The position numbers were made by a program, and so were the translations under genes. From Nematopogon swammerdamellus (taxonomy: Eukaryota; Arthropoda; Insecta; Lepidoptera; Adelidae), in contig OX336355.1 of the NCBI GenBank assembly GCA_946902875.1, positions 13,611,347 to 13,675,346 on the forward strand: 64,000 nt of DNA. Direction: 5' to 3'. The notes under the pieces were generated by a model, which saw only the letters and a program-made list of their open reading frames with translations, was not told the origin of the DNA and made no database searches. Each line of letters starts with the position of its first letter. The first letter of the stretch is position 1. Positions 52,766-63,642 of this stretch are shown piece by piece.

Positions 52766-53999
52766 ATAACTGCTAGGTGAGTGGCGGAACTATGGCTTCA
52801 ATTTTATTAAAATTTTATCATCACCTCCCAGAACTATCGACTATGCATTTTATCTTTTCTTTTTGTTTATCTGTTTTACATCTGTGTCTTTAAATAATTG
52901 ATTGTTTATTTATAAACTTTTATTTCTGTTTGCCATTACTATGTTCAATGTGTTCCACAGGGAAGCGTAGTGGGACATGTTATATGTATACTTTCCGTTT
53001 CTCTTTTGTTATCTATGTACTACATGTCTTTTTTGTCTGTCTGTCGTTTACTTTTTTCTCCTTAATAAATTAAATAAAAATAAAATAGTTTTATTCCGCA
53101 CGCACACCGTCCAATACGTTTATAACTGTTTTATCCTTAACATTTTCGAAGGCAAATTACATTCACTGCACATGCAGTTCAAACAAGATTCTGCACCTGA
53201 ACTCGTGATTCTCAATAAGGGACATTTCGGAGTGGCGCGCGCGGCGCCGCCCCCGCGCCGCCGCGCCGCCGCCGCCGCCGGGGTGGCCTCGTCTAACATT
53301 TTAAGCATTTATAATTGCGTTATTAACGAGATCCGAGTAATCAAAGTAAAATGACTAATAATGTGACCTTCAAGGTGTGAACGTCTGTGGACGATTGTGA
53401 AATTTAGTTCGTCCAGCGGAGAGTAATTAATTTTAAAGTGAATTGTGGTATTTTCATGGCTAATGTTTATAATTTACGAATTGAATATGATTCGCGTAGC
53501 AACCTGCTCCCCTTGGCTTTACTAACTGTATCTACTGTTAATAACGGTAGCACATAAAAGCCGCGCCGTCATTTAGATATATATGGTCTACAGGCTGATT
53601 CAGCAATGATTGTCAAAACGTTAAGGGTTGAGGTTTTTGTATTTTTTTTTATCTAAAAAAATATCCTGCTGCCTATTTTCAAATTCACCGCCACAATAAT
53701 GTGTGGCGACGATGAGATTTTGAAAAATACATACGAATGCCAAAGTGGTTCATTTTATAATATGCAAGTGCCATATCATCTCATCTGGATTTCAAAATTT
53801 GCATCGAAAACTGGCGATGACTTTAGGGAGTTAATGAAATTCATCAGAAATTATCGTTTTCTGTTTGTGTTTAATTAATGTTATTTGAATAATTTTTTTA
53901 ATTGTAAAATAAATACTTAGATATTTAAGCCTCAAAATATAGTCACGTCATTACGTAATACAAGTTTAATCTACACCTATTTAAATATGTACCTAAGTA
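52766..53999. other. AT-rich DNA with a short GC-extreme block
   Basis: 53235-53290 is GC-extreme (CGCCCCCGCGCCGCCGCGCC). The rest is AT-rich. Frames through it are low-complexity and unsupported. Confidence 0.4.
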
Positions 54000-54000
54000 A

Positions 54001-54594
54001 AATTGAGTTGATAAATATCAAACGCCAGTATGTCCTTGATAAGTGTAAAGGAGATAATAAGCATTTTCATGTTTTGTGTAATATAGACCGTATAACCTAA
54101 ATGTTTAGATTTATTTTACGTTGTTTAGTTATTATAACGTCTCTGTCAAAATATAATAATAGGTGATCATAGAAAAACTCGTTGAAACCTTTAAATCGGG
54201 TGTGGACATACAAGGTTTTGAAATACACCAGTGGACGTATAGGGTTTTGAAAAAATATAAAGCGGGACTTACTTGATTTTGATACAGAACTGTCATAGAC
54301 TGACACCAAACACGCCTCCGCTTCTAACAGTAATGGCCGCCATAATGGCCGACTGCTCGATGTTGATTGGCTGGTTTGGACGTATGGGATTTTGATATGA
54401 ATGTATATGTGGACCTACTGGCTTCTGAATTGAAACAGAGTTTTTTGACAACGTTTTCATAGCAATAATGAGGACGTATTTGAATTTGAATAGTACGGGA
54501 ATGGTCAGAATTAGCTTTTCTATATTTCATAGAAAAAATGTCAAAATGTGGTCTGGGGTGGACATACCGGCGTTTGATATTTATCAACTCAATT
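54001..54594. repeat. Inverted-end element carrying a dispersed 20-bp motif
   Basis: The left end (AATTGAGTTGATAAATATCA then AACGCCAGTATGTCC) pairs with the right end (GGACATACCGGCGTTTGATA then TTTATCAACTCAATT). In between, variants of GTGGACATACAAGGTTTTGA recur at about 54202, 54231, 54377, 54410 and 54470, all in the right-end orientation. No ORF. Confidence 0.72.
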
Positions 54595-54689
54595 ATGATC
54601 CGAAGAAAGGGGAGGGGGATCTAGTTAGTTACAATATCAGCAAATTACCGCCGTACTTATCTCGATTAGATCTCGTGACAGTTTTTATC

Positions 54690-55170
54690 GAATATAGAGA
54701 GCAGGGCAGCGGAGCGTGGGCCGGAACAGGCCGGCCGCCAGGCCGGGCCAGTCCGCCGTCTCACAGATCCGAACATACAGTCCACTCGGCGACCTCGCCG
54801 TGAAAAGTGGTCGACGAGGCCAAAAAACCTTATGAAATCTGGGTCAAAACTGGAACCAATCGTCGGCGGGCGGGCGGGGCTGGCCGCTGGCTTGTCGGGC
54901 GAAGTGAGGCGGGGTGAAGGAGCTGGTGAAGCCGGAATGAGGAGGCTCGAGGCGAGGTGAGAAGGGGTTAGATGGAGTGAGGCGGAATGAGGTTGGGTGA
55001 GGCGAAGTGAAGGCGGATGGGGTGTGAGGTTGGGTGAGGCGACGTGAAGGGGCGGAGAGGGAGAGGTCGGGTGAGGCGGGGTGAGGAGGAGAGGGAGCGC
55101 GGTGAAAGGTGAAGGCGCTGACGTCACGTGAGTCGCTGCACCGAGCGCCACGCTGCACTACGTGCGAAGT
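54690..55170. repeat. GC-rich block with purine-rich tandem repeats
   Basis: 54695-54800 is GC-rich unique-looking sequence. 54895-55115 is nearly all purine plus T on the plus strand, with repeated GGGTGAGGCG, GTGAAGG and GGAATGAGG motifs of about 20-40 bp irregular period. Long minus-strand ORFs (TSPHPTS-like) are low-complexity artefacts of this. Confidence 0.6.
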
Positions 55171-55914
55171 CAACTGCACGATCAACTAGAGCCTGACTAA
55201 CGAATCTTGACACGACTAGAACTCTAAATCTCAATGTATTTTATACTCATTAAGTATCTGACGAACTATCTCCGTGGAATTTGTGATTCTAAAGGAATAT
55301 ATATTATTTACTGAAAGGGGGCTATATTTTACTGAAAACCTTCGAGATTTTCGGTCAAGTAATCCTTGTCGTTTGTCAAATTTGCTACGACCACAGAAAT
55401 TATATTATAAGCACTAAATATAGCTCACTTCACACATTAATATGACATATACTTAAATGGAAAATACAAAAAATATTTTTTAATTATAATAAATAAAAAA
55501 ACAAAAACAAGTGCACTACCAATTTATCAACTACGATGTACATGCGTCAGCTTTAAGCTGCTAATGTATCTAAACAATAATAATAATTTAAGTTTAATTA
55601 ACTAGTATGTACTTATAATGTAGTGTATATTATAGTATATTATAGTTATTTTCCTTATATTTTTTAGAACAAAAGTTGTTTATTTCACGTACACAATCAC
55701 CCCCTTTCGGGTTTTACGGTTGGGGTTGCAACACCGTGTATATGTCACTCCACTCCCCTAAAGGCCCTAAAGTAAACAACATATAAAGCTAAGTTTTCAC
55801 TATCACGAAATATTTATTTTCAATGTAATCAAAATTATATTTATTTATATTTTACATTCCCACACTCAAGTCTTTTGCTACTACCTACTTATATCTCGCA
55901 ACACACGACTCTCA
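55171..55914. other. AT-rich intergenic DNA
   Basis: No gene or named repeat recognised. Confidence 0.45.
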
Positions 55915-56045
55915 AACATCCAAAGGTTGACTGGGAGAAATCCCTGTAAGGGATAAGTCCGCCTTTGCCCCTCATGTAAATTTCTTATTGTGTGTTTATG
56001 TTAAATGTTTTTTGGTGCAATAAAGTATTTCTATCTATCTATATA
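55915..56045 (+). repeat. F9 SINE 3' half with TATC tail
   Basis: CATCCAAAGGTTGACTGGGA, GGGATAAGTCCGCCTTTGCC and GTGCAATAAAGTATTTCTAT then (CTAT)n. Confidence 0.7.
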
Positions 56046-56920
56046 ATAATATATATAAAATGTAGAGAATATTATAAACGAGTGAGTAGGTATTCAAATT
56101 GTTGTGTGTGGTTTATTATAATTTTATTTTATCGTGTATGTAACCGAATCTGTTGTTTTGCTTTTTATTATATAACACGTCGCTTGCTACATAAAAAATC
56201 ATTAAAAAATCATTGCCAACTGACACACATGTTCAAAAACGACAATCATCCGACCGCTAGGTATGCAGTGACATAACGCAGCGCCGTGTGATATAATTCT
56301 TTAGGTGAGCCGTGTAATTAAGCCGTCGTCGTCGTACGGGCAGACAGTCCACATTCAAGTTAACGGCGAGAGGTTTGCGAAACCGTGCGAACGGTCGATC
56401 ATTAGACATTCAGTTCAGTCGCTTTTACACGGCTCAAGTACGCATATTGCTGTACTGTACATTATAGAGCCCATCTGCAAGAAGTGTTCTAGCAAAATGT
56501 GTTCTTTTGTACATGCATAGCGTTACGCTTTTGTGTACAGTGGGATAGGCAAAAATAACGGATCTCCACGCACCGCGTCGCCGCGATCCTGACACACCTC
56601 TGCCGCCTCTTCCACTCACATAATGTTCTTCATGCATGCTCGTCGGTTACGGGTACTACGCACTTGACCCTTTTTGAGCACATGCCCGATCTGGTGCATC
56701 TAGGGCGGCCCTTCCCGACTCTTCCACTTTCACTCCATAAATTTATTTCGTAGAAATAAGGTGAAATTTAAATAAGATAAAGGCTAAAGGGAAGTGCTGA
56801 CGTAGCAGCTAGTTTCGCCAGGAACTAGCCGACTTTTCCTACGTAGCAAACCAACCATGTTAGATCATGCTCGTCGCTTACGGATAGTACGCACTTGATC
56901 ATTTTGAATTTTTACATACA
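56046..56920. other. Intergenic DNA
   Basis: No supported gene. 56770-56860 contains GGGAAGTGCTGACGTAGCAG, a distant F1 relative. Confidence 0.4.
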
Positions 56921-56924
56921 TACA

Positions 56925-57455
56925 TAAATACCGCACGCTGTATCCCGGCAAGCGGGGTAAGCAGAGTAGTCGGTGTTGTGCTGCAAGTACTCTGGTAAAT
57001 TACAGCACAATACCGACCACAACATTAAGCAAAGCATTCGGACAAGGTTTTTTTTTATGGAATCTGACACGATTTGCTACATCACCTACCTACAACATCC
57101 GTGATGTCAGCCCATAACACCGGATGAACTTGGTGCCACGTCAGTGCTTCCCTTCGGTCGTGCCGGCTACACTGAACTGGACGGAAAACACAAACTATTT
57201 ACATAGCCGTTTCGACCGACTTTTCATTCAGTGTGGTGGTATCAACCCAAGATAGCTATCAAGCAGCAAGTAGGCACGAAGACCCACCTGTTACATCACT
57301 CGGTGGAAGGACTGTGCCCAGGTGAGAGGTTGCTATCCTCTCGCCCTTTAGCACGGCACCTTGTTCTTATCCCTCAGACACCTTTTACAACATGCACGGG
57401 GAGAGATGCAGTGGGGGTATTCTTTTTAAGTAACGACCCCACACTGTACTTTCTT
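56925..57455 (+). repeat. F2 repeat split by an F1 insertion
   Basis: F2 runs from ACCGCACGCTGTATCCCGGC through GGTCGGTATTG-like stem arms to GGACAAGG at about 57047. It resumes at AAGATAGCTATCAAGCAGCA (about 57249) and continues to CGACCCCACACTGTA. The interrupted motif GGACAAGATAGCTATC identifies the break. Confidence 0.85.
57049..57249 (-). mobile_element. F1 SINE nested in F2
   Basis: T-run, ATGGAATCTGACACGATTTG, CCCATAACACCGGATGAACT, TACATAGCCGTTTCGACCGA and GGTGGTATCAACCCA. It is 5'-truncated. CAAG is shared by both flanks. Confidence 0.85.
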
Positions 57456-58010
57456 TTGTAGTAACTAATTACTATTTATTATTATACTTACATACTTTGC
57501 ATATATAATTATTTATGTAATTTTTTTATCTAGCGAACTGAGGCCGTCGAGGGAATTGCTCTATGACTCTGGCGGTAGGTCAACCCGGATCGTGGCAGTC
57601 TCTCGAGTGGCTAATTATTGTTAAGGTTTGTTTGTTTTGTTTTAATTTAGGTCATTTTAATTTGATAGGTAGTTTCAATTTCTATTTTAATTTAATTCTA
57701 TATATATTACATTTTATGTAGATTTAAATAATACATTTGTATAATATATTAATGTATTTGTATGTAGTTTTTATTCTTAATTTCTGATTTTATATATTGT
57801 GTGATTTTATAACTGTGACTTGTTCATTTAATTTTTAATTTTTATGACTGTAATTAATGCTGTATTTGAAATAATGTTTATTGTCATTTTGATTCACATG
57901 TTTGCTATGCTATCTTTGTGTGGCCAAAACGTTAAATAAAACATTTGAATTTGTAGTTTATACAATATACAAGGGAAGAGATATAATTGACAGTATATAT
58001 TATGTCCTTT
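57456..58010. other. AT-rich intergenic DNA
   Basis: Strongly T-rich, resembling 49480-49640. No gene. Confidence 0.45.
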
Positions 58011-58014
58011 CCTT

Positions 58015-58098
58015 TCCACGTGTGGTGGCGTGCCTTGGGAGAGGCCTATGTCCAGCAGTGGAACGATACAGGCTGATGGATGATGATGATGATGAGTA
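58015..58098 (+). mobile_element. F6 LINE extreme 3' end
   Basis: CCACGTGTGGTGGCGTGCCT, TGGGAGAGGCCTATGTCCAG, CAGTGGAACGATACAGGCTG and GATGATGATGATGATGAG. A severely truncated insertion. Confidence 0.75.
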
Positions 58099-58419
58099 TT
58101 ATGTCCTTTCTACGCCTGTATTGTGCGCATACACATCTCCCACATCCCAAATATAGTTTGTAAAGAATATCTACCGTAAGTCATTAAACTCTTCTACATA
58201 GCTATAACACGTGATCTTAACGAGATCTCGGGCACGGCTGGTGAAATGTCAGTAGTAAATTAATAAAACGTGATCATTAAAAGTGAGTACCAATATTATA
58301 TTCATAACTCATAACTCGACCCAACTGACCGACATAAAGTGTTAAACTTTGTATCGAGAACTTAGAAATGATATTTCCATTTCTCTAAACTCCCAGCAAA
58401 CTCGTAAGTAGCATTACTT

Positions 58420-59066
58420 GAAATGAAATGAAAATATACTTTACAGCTTTCACCCGCGGCTTCGCTCGCATAGCCTATGTCCATCCTGAAGGTCAATTCT
58501 AAATATTAGTCAAAGAATATTTTTCAATCGGATGAGTATTTTCGGAGATTATCTCCTACATCCAAACTTACAAAATTTACCTCTTTCTAATATTAGTGTA
58601 GAAGTTAGATGTATTGTACACCAATATATAATGAAATGGGTCACAAAAGGCGAATTTAATGCCTTGCGGCATTCTTTACAAACTAACCTTTGGGATGTGG
58701 TTTGGAGGGTTCAAGGGTTTGGTCATGGAGTAAGTTACTTTGTATTAGAGATGTTGCGTTTGTAGACTCTATGTATGATACTAACTAAATTAACTATTTT
58801 TAGAAATATTTTCTATAAGTAACAAACGTTCCTCCATAACTCTTAAACTGATCACCAGAATTCTATGAAACCTACTACACGCACATTTAATTATATGGGA
58901 CACAGTTTAGGCTAAATAAAATTAAGTTCCGGTTACGCTAAGATGTAGCTCTCATACAAACCGATTTGTTCCGCGCGCCGCAATAATGGTACAGTAGCGG
59001 GCTTACTTACTTTCTTCTTTTTAAATACGAATTTCACGCGAGCGAAGCCGCTGGCAAAAGCTAGTA
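58420..59066 (+). repeat. F8 repeat with retroelement tail
   Basis: AAATGAAATGAAAATATACT at 58422, AAAGGCGAATTTAATGCCTT at 58648, then CATAACTCTTAAACTGATCA, AAGTTCCGGTTACGCTAAGA and ACGAATTTCACGCGAGCGAA at 59028. The F8 part is colinear with 29415-29790. An inverted F8 end (GCGGCTTCGCTCGC) is at about 58456. Confidence 0.65.
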
Positions 59067-59151
59067 CTTTACGTATATTTCATCAACTGAATTGAAGAAG
59101 GGCATCGATGAGTACTTAATATTGTTTTGCCTACTCATTGTCATTAGGTAT

Positions 59152-59338
59152 CAGAGGGCCTAGTCCGAGTTAACGTGACAGCTACGTAAACGTCAAATAC
59201 CGATCGAATTGAGTTTTTGTGTATGGGAGCACAATACGCTCACCGCGGCGCCACTAGAGAGCTCCATACATAAAAACTTAATTCGATCGGTATTTGACGT
59301 TTACGTAGCTGTCACGTAAACTCGGACTAGGCCCTCTG
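59152..59338. mobile_element. Foldback MITE, about 77-bp near-perfect arms
   Basis: CAGAGGGCCTAGTCCGAGTT, ACGTGACAGCTACGTAAACG, TCAAATACCGATCGAATT pair with AATTCGATCGGTATTTGACG, TTTACGTAGCTGTCACGT and AAACTCGGACTAGGCCCTCT then G. Only three or four arm mismatches. No clear target duplication. Confidence 0.9.
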
Positions 59339-59682
59339 GAACAGTTTGTTATTATTCTTCGTTAAAATTATACCTAACGTTCTTTATTATTACTTCACAA
59401 TGTTTAAAGCGACGCGATATAAACGAGTCGCACTGGTTGGTTGCCACCGGTTATTTTGGTTGTGTTACCATCTTAGTTAACTGCGTATGCGTTCAATTTT
59501 AACTGATAATAACAGCCAGTTAGTAGCAATGTTGCTTGTTTGGATCATTTGACAAATATTTTGTACTTTGCTGCTCGTGATGAAATAATTAAATGAGGTA
59601 AATTAGGCTCATAAAATGTGACGGTCAAAAATAAACAAGCCATTAGTGTGAGTTGCATGCCCTTTTCATTGTTAAAGAAAAA

Positions 59683-59960
59683 CCGGCCAAGTGCGAGTCG
59701 AATTCGCGCACCGATGGTTCCGTATCGCCATGTCATGGTTAGCGCCACTCACGCCATCTATGGCGTGTTATGAAATTCTTCATATTAGTTAAAATTCAGG
59801 ATTAGTTAAAATGCTTCATACTCTATTCGGTAGATGGCGCGCGCGCATACACTTTTTGGTTTCTTCTGTGGGAACCCCCGTGATTTTTTTTCTTTTTCGT
59901 ATTTTTACCATTTGTTGTTATATCGACCATAATAAATAACACATATTCTTTATTATTTAA
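59683..59960 (-). repeat. F3 repeat
   Basis: AACCGGCCAAGTGCGAGTCG, GGTTCCGTATCGCCATGTCA, CACGCCATCTATGGCGTGTT, GGTAGATGGCGCGCGCGCAT and GTTGTTATATCGACCATAAT. Confidence 0.85.
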
Positions 59961-59984
59961 ACGTCTTTTATTTTTTATTATTTA

Positions 59985-60062
59985 AACGTCGTGGTCGGTG
60001 TTGAGCTGTGATTTTGTCCTTACTCTTCTCACCCCGACTGTCGGGATACAGCGTGTGATATG
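59985..60062 (-). repeat. F2 hairpin-end fragment
   Basis: ACGTCGTGGTCGGTGTTGAG, CTTCTCACCCCGACTGTCGG and GATACAGCGTGTGATATG. Confidence 0.65.
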
Positions 60063-60397
60063 TACTGTATTGTATTATTTATTGTTTTTCACGTTCTTTT
60101 GTCTTGGGTTCGATCTCTAGATGGCGTATTATCTTTACACTTAGTGCCCCATCTAACACGAAAACTAAATCTCAACGTAAATCTGTTGACATTACAATCA
60201 GCGCGGATTATCACCTTCGTGCGTGCGCGCATCAATGACGTCTCATTCAGCGAAAAACTTCCATATTTGTATGTTAATGTTAAAAAAAAATTAACAAACT
60301 GAGTCTACAGACCATCCGTCAGGTTGCCAGAAGACTTCTAACAATTTGCTGTTGAAGTAGTTTCGTCTCACTGAAGGCAGAGGTCAATGGCAAAATT

Positions 60398-60715
60398 TTT
60401 AGGGTTCCGTATCCGTCGTACGGGACTCTATTACTAAGCCTACCCCGTCTGTCTGTCTGTCTATTCGATGGATGTATCTCTTGAACCGTAATAGGTAGCC
60501 CTTTAAAATTTTCACAGAATATGTGCTATTATGGCTGATCTAACAACAAATAAGAAAAACAAGAAAAAGTAAAAATTCACGAAGCCCCCATACAATAAAC
60601 TTAAAAGTGTATGCGCGCCATCTACCGAAAATAGTATGAAGCAGCGTTGACCATGACATGGTGATACGGAACCCTCGGTGCGCGAGTTCGACTCGCACTT
60701 GGCCGGTTTTTTAGA
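60398..60715 (+). repeat. F3 repeat, complete
   Basis: TTTTTAGGGTTCCGTATCCG, CTTGAACCGTAATAGGTAGC, ATGGCTGATCTAACAACAAA, GTGTATGCGCGCCATCTACC and TCGACTCGCACTTGGCCGG. Confidence 0.88.
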
Positions 60716-60992
60716 TATGTCAGCTTGCAGGTTGAAATTGGAACGGACGTTACATGGTTACAAGACCATTTAGAAATCAAGAAGCTCTTTATAGGAAGAA
60801 CCGGAAACCCGAGACGAGGAAACTCTACAATATGAAAACCTCTAAATGGTGGACCGAACCCATGCAGGTGCATCCCCCTTCTCCTCATCTTGTATGGGGT
60901 ATCCATGTTGTTTTTTTTTATCAACGTTTTTCTTTTTTTTTTCTCTATCGTAAAAATGGTAATACACGCAAGCGTCAAACTTGGGGTGATTA

Positions 60993-61165
60993 TAGTGGCA
61001 CCAAGTTCACCTGGTGTTATGGGCTGACTACACGGATGTTGTAGGTGATGTACCCAACCGTGCCAGTTTCCATAAAAAAAAAAAAAATAAATAAAAAAAA
61101 AAATTACGCCGAGGTACGGAACCCCCGGTGCGCGCGGTCCGGCTCGCACTTGGCTGTTTTTTTTA
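60993..61165 (+). repeat. F1 3' fragment followed by an F3 3' end
   Basis: GTGGCACCAAGTTCACCTGG to GTGCCAGTTTCCAT plus A-rich tail (to about 61102) is F1. TACGGAACCCCCGGTGCGCG then GTCCGGCTCGCACTTGGC (61113-61155) is F3. Confidence 0.75.
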
Positions 61166-61384
61166 TTTGATTTGAACCCTGGCGAAGAATCTCTAAAAGA
61201 CAAGAATAAAGATAAAGCAGTACAGGAAATAACATAACAGTTAAGTTAAGTTACTTAACTAACCAAGATATTTTTCAATCAATCGAGGAGTGTTCACCAA
61301 CTTTCGCGGAAAAGGAAATGGTAAAAATTCATTGTTTTCCACGGACCATCAGACACCGATGACGAAGATAGTATCAACAAATAT

Positions 61385-61625
61385 TACGTTCCTGCCCCCA
61401 GACCGCCCCCGACTGCCCCCGACCGCACCTGACCGCCCCAGACCGCCCCCTCCACGCCCCAGCATCCGGTCACCAAGTGTTCCGTCGTCGGAACCAACTC
61501 AAGCGTAACCGAAACGACCGAGACCCGCCATGGGAATCGACCTTTACATTGTCGTATTACGCGACCCCTGCGCCCGCGCCGGTAATTGGGCGAAGTCGCG
61601 TGCGCCTCTTGATGATGATGCGTAA
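61385..61625. other. GC-rich block with proline-coding low complexity
   Basis: GACCGCCCCCGACTGCCCCC repeats give a Pro/Arg/Asp-rich frame (FLPPDRPRLPPTAPDRPRPP) ending at 61508. A short ORF with a good context (GCCATGG, MGIDLYIVVLRDPCARAGNW) spans about 61529-61624. Neither has splice or homology support. Confidence 0.25.
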
Positions 61626-61827
61626 TTAAATTTTAAAGAATTGTGTATGTAAAAATACCGGTTGTGCGCTATGCATTGCCGGCGGCGCAAAGGTGACATC
61701 GGAGTGGCGTGAGAGTGTTTGAAGAATAGAAAAGGGCTGTGGGTCGAAACTGTTGGAGACAAATCAAGATTACGAAAACCTTGAAGCTACGAATTCTATA
61801 AAATATATTAATATCCCTGTATGTATC

Positions 61828-61972
61828 AGGTCCTTCAAGAGAGGCGTGAATAGGCACCTGACAGGCCGGCATGGCATTCGCAACCCCTGCGTACGACCGA
61901 ATATCTATGAGCGTCTTTAGACACCTTATGAGTGGCTCAGCGCCATATGTCGCGCTTTATATAAAAAAACAA
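61828..61972 (+). repeat. F5 repeat with A-tail
   Basis: GGTCCTTCAAGAGAGGCGTG, CTGACAGGCCGGCATGGCAT, TGAGTGGCTCAGCGCCATAT and a tail. Confidence 0.82.
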
Positions 61973-61974
61973 TA

Positions 61975-62110
61975 TATTATAAACATAAGCTTGGCCATTC
62001 AGCGGGGGAACGCTGCTTCGGTCTTTGGGACTGCTCAGTCCCTATGGAAGAGCTTTTTATTTTAATTTAGTTATAAGTTTGATTATATTTGTTTATGTTT
62101 TTAATAATAT
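61975..62110 (+). mobile_element. F7 retroelement ORF end and 3' UTR
   Basis: AAGCTTGGCCATTCAGCGGG encodes [16 protein letters not shown], then GAAGAGCTTTTTATTTTAAT and TTTAGTTATAAG. Directly abuts an F5 tail. Confidence 0.72.
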
Positions 62111-62792
62111 TATTGTAATTATATGTTGTTTGATGGGGAATAATGTATGAGTGTCTATTAAAGTATTCCTTTACTGAATCAATTGACTTATTGCCAGATT
62201 GACTTGATGAATGATTTGATGATCATTAAAAAATCTCCTAAGCCGCTGTATTCGTGTCTACAAATGGTCTGTAACAAGGTTAGTGTAATAACATACCATT
62301 ACACAAAGATTTTTTTTTTTAATTTAGTCTTTTATTCATTTATTCTGGTCAATGAATCAATAAATGTAAGAAATTATGAACTTTTGTGAAAGCGATTTAA
62401 AAAAATACCTTCTGCCTCGTGATTTTTTTTTATTGCATACCAGCATTGTAAAAACCTTATAGCGAGACTTCTTTGTCCGTTTGTGTTTTTAAAGCATTTT
62501 CTTCCTACATCTCAAATTGCAATGTCAGTCCAACAGCTAACACGCCTCCAAAAAGTATTTAGCAATCATTTCCTATCTGAATTTGTGAATAAAAATGTAT
62601 TTATTAGCATGTTATTACATGCTAATGGACATTCAGCAGGTCATGCGATATGGTGACACGTCTACTAGACGTTGCGTGCGCGCATGGAACCGCTCCGTCT
62701 CTGCCGCCTCTCAAAAGTTTTTATAAAGTTTGACAACGCACGAACGCGGAGACTATATTCACACAAATAACCAGCTGTGAACATTTATTATC
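62111..62792. other. AT-rich intergenic DNA
   Basis: No gene or named repeat recognised. Confidence 0.45.
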
Positions 62793-62980
62793 TTTAAAAC
62801 AAAACAGCTTCACTCACGGTTCTTCACGAGCTATGTGGCTCGACGTTTCGGGCCAAGCGTATGGCCCATCCTCATGAGCACTCTGCCTAGTGCTCATGAG
62901 AATGAGCGCCATACGCTTGGCCCGAAACGTCGAGCCACATAGCTCGTGAAGAACCGTGAGTAAAGCTGTTTTGTTTTAAA
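62793..62980. mobile_element. Foldback element with nested hairpin
   Basis: TTTAAAACAAAACAGCTTCA, CTCACGGTTCTTCACGAGCT, ATGTGGCTCGACGTTTCGGG, CCAAGCGTATGG pair almost perfectly with the right arm ending GAACCGTGAGTAAAGCTGTT then TTGTTTTAAA. The centre holds CATGAGCACT ... AGTGCTCATG, an inner hairpin. Confidence 0.9.
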
Positions 62981-63144
62981 AATAATGTTTAACAACTACG
63001 GTAATTTAAAAACCCATATATGAACATTTATTTATTCGCTTAAGTGAATTTCCTGTACGAGTAAATGCACATTTAAAAATGCAGCGGAGAATGCAAAATG
63101 TTATTTCGTCCAGTCAAACTTGCTTGCCTTGCAACATTTTTGTT

Positions 63145-63430
63145 GTTGTATGTAATCCGATATGGGTGGCTGAGTAAGAGGGGCCATAGGACACGTTCTG
63201 ACCAGCCAATATCACCTACGAGAAGGTAGGTGCCATACCGGACACTTCCCTTTGGATTGCTGGCTATAATGGACTAGTGGAGTACACAGCCGAGGCTGCT
63301 ACGCGGCCATCTTACATCCAGTACGGTGGTATCAATCCAGTTGGTTACAATTAGAGCCTACCACTTAGTAAGGGACAAGGGAAATTTAGTATTGTTCCGG
63401 GTTTCTCACGGTGTTTGCCTTCACCGGAGT
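63145..63430 (+). repeat. F4 repeat
   Basis: GTAATCCGATATGGGTGGCT, CAGCCAATATCACCTACGAG, GGATTGCTGGCTATAATGGA and CATCTTACATCCAGTACGGT. Confidence 0.82.
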
Positions 63431-63454
63431 GACTGATAAAACAAATTATTATAA

Positions 63455-63642
63455 CAATTACTGGATGTAAGACGGCCGTACAGCAACCTTTCTTATTCTG
63501 TTGTCTTCTCCTCTAGCCAGCCAGCCTGTATAGCCAGCAATCCAGGGAAGTCTCCGGTATGGCACCTACCTTCTCGGAGGTGATATTGGCTGGTCGGAGC
63601 ATCTGCTTTGGCCTCTTCGACTCAGCCGGATTACATAAAAAA
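63455..63642 (-). repeat. F4 repeat, inverted neighbour
   Basis: CTGGATGTAAGACGGCCGTA, GTATAGCCAGCAATCCAGGG, ACCTACCTTCTCGGAGGTGA and TCGACTCAGCCGGATTACAT, the reverse of the preceding copy. The two form a large inverted repeat. Confidence 0.85.

Noticed and set aside
54666..55185. Two long minus-strand ORFs with TSPHP repeats
   Set aside because: They are low-complexity translations of a purine-rich tandem repeat with no splice or start support.
59152..59338. microRNA precursor
   Set aside because: Arms are far longer and more perfect than a miRNA hairpin and look like a MITE; small-RNA output is left as a question.
61529..61624. 31-codon ORF with a strong ATG context resembling a glutathione-transferase start
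   Set aside because: Beyond a few residues it does not match the GST N-terminal motif, and no splice donor continues it.
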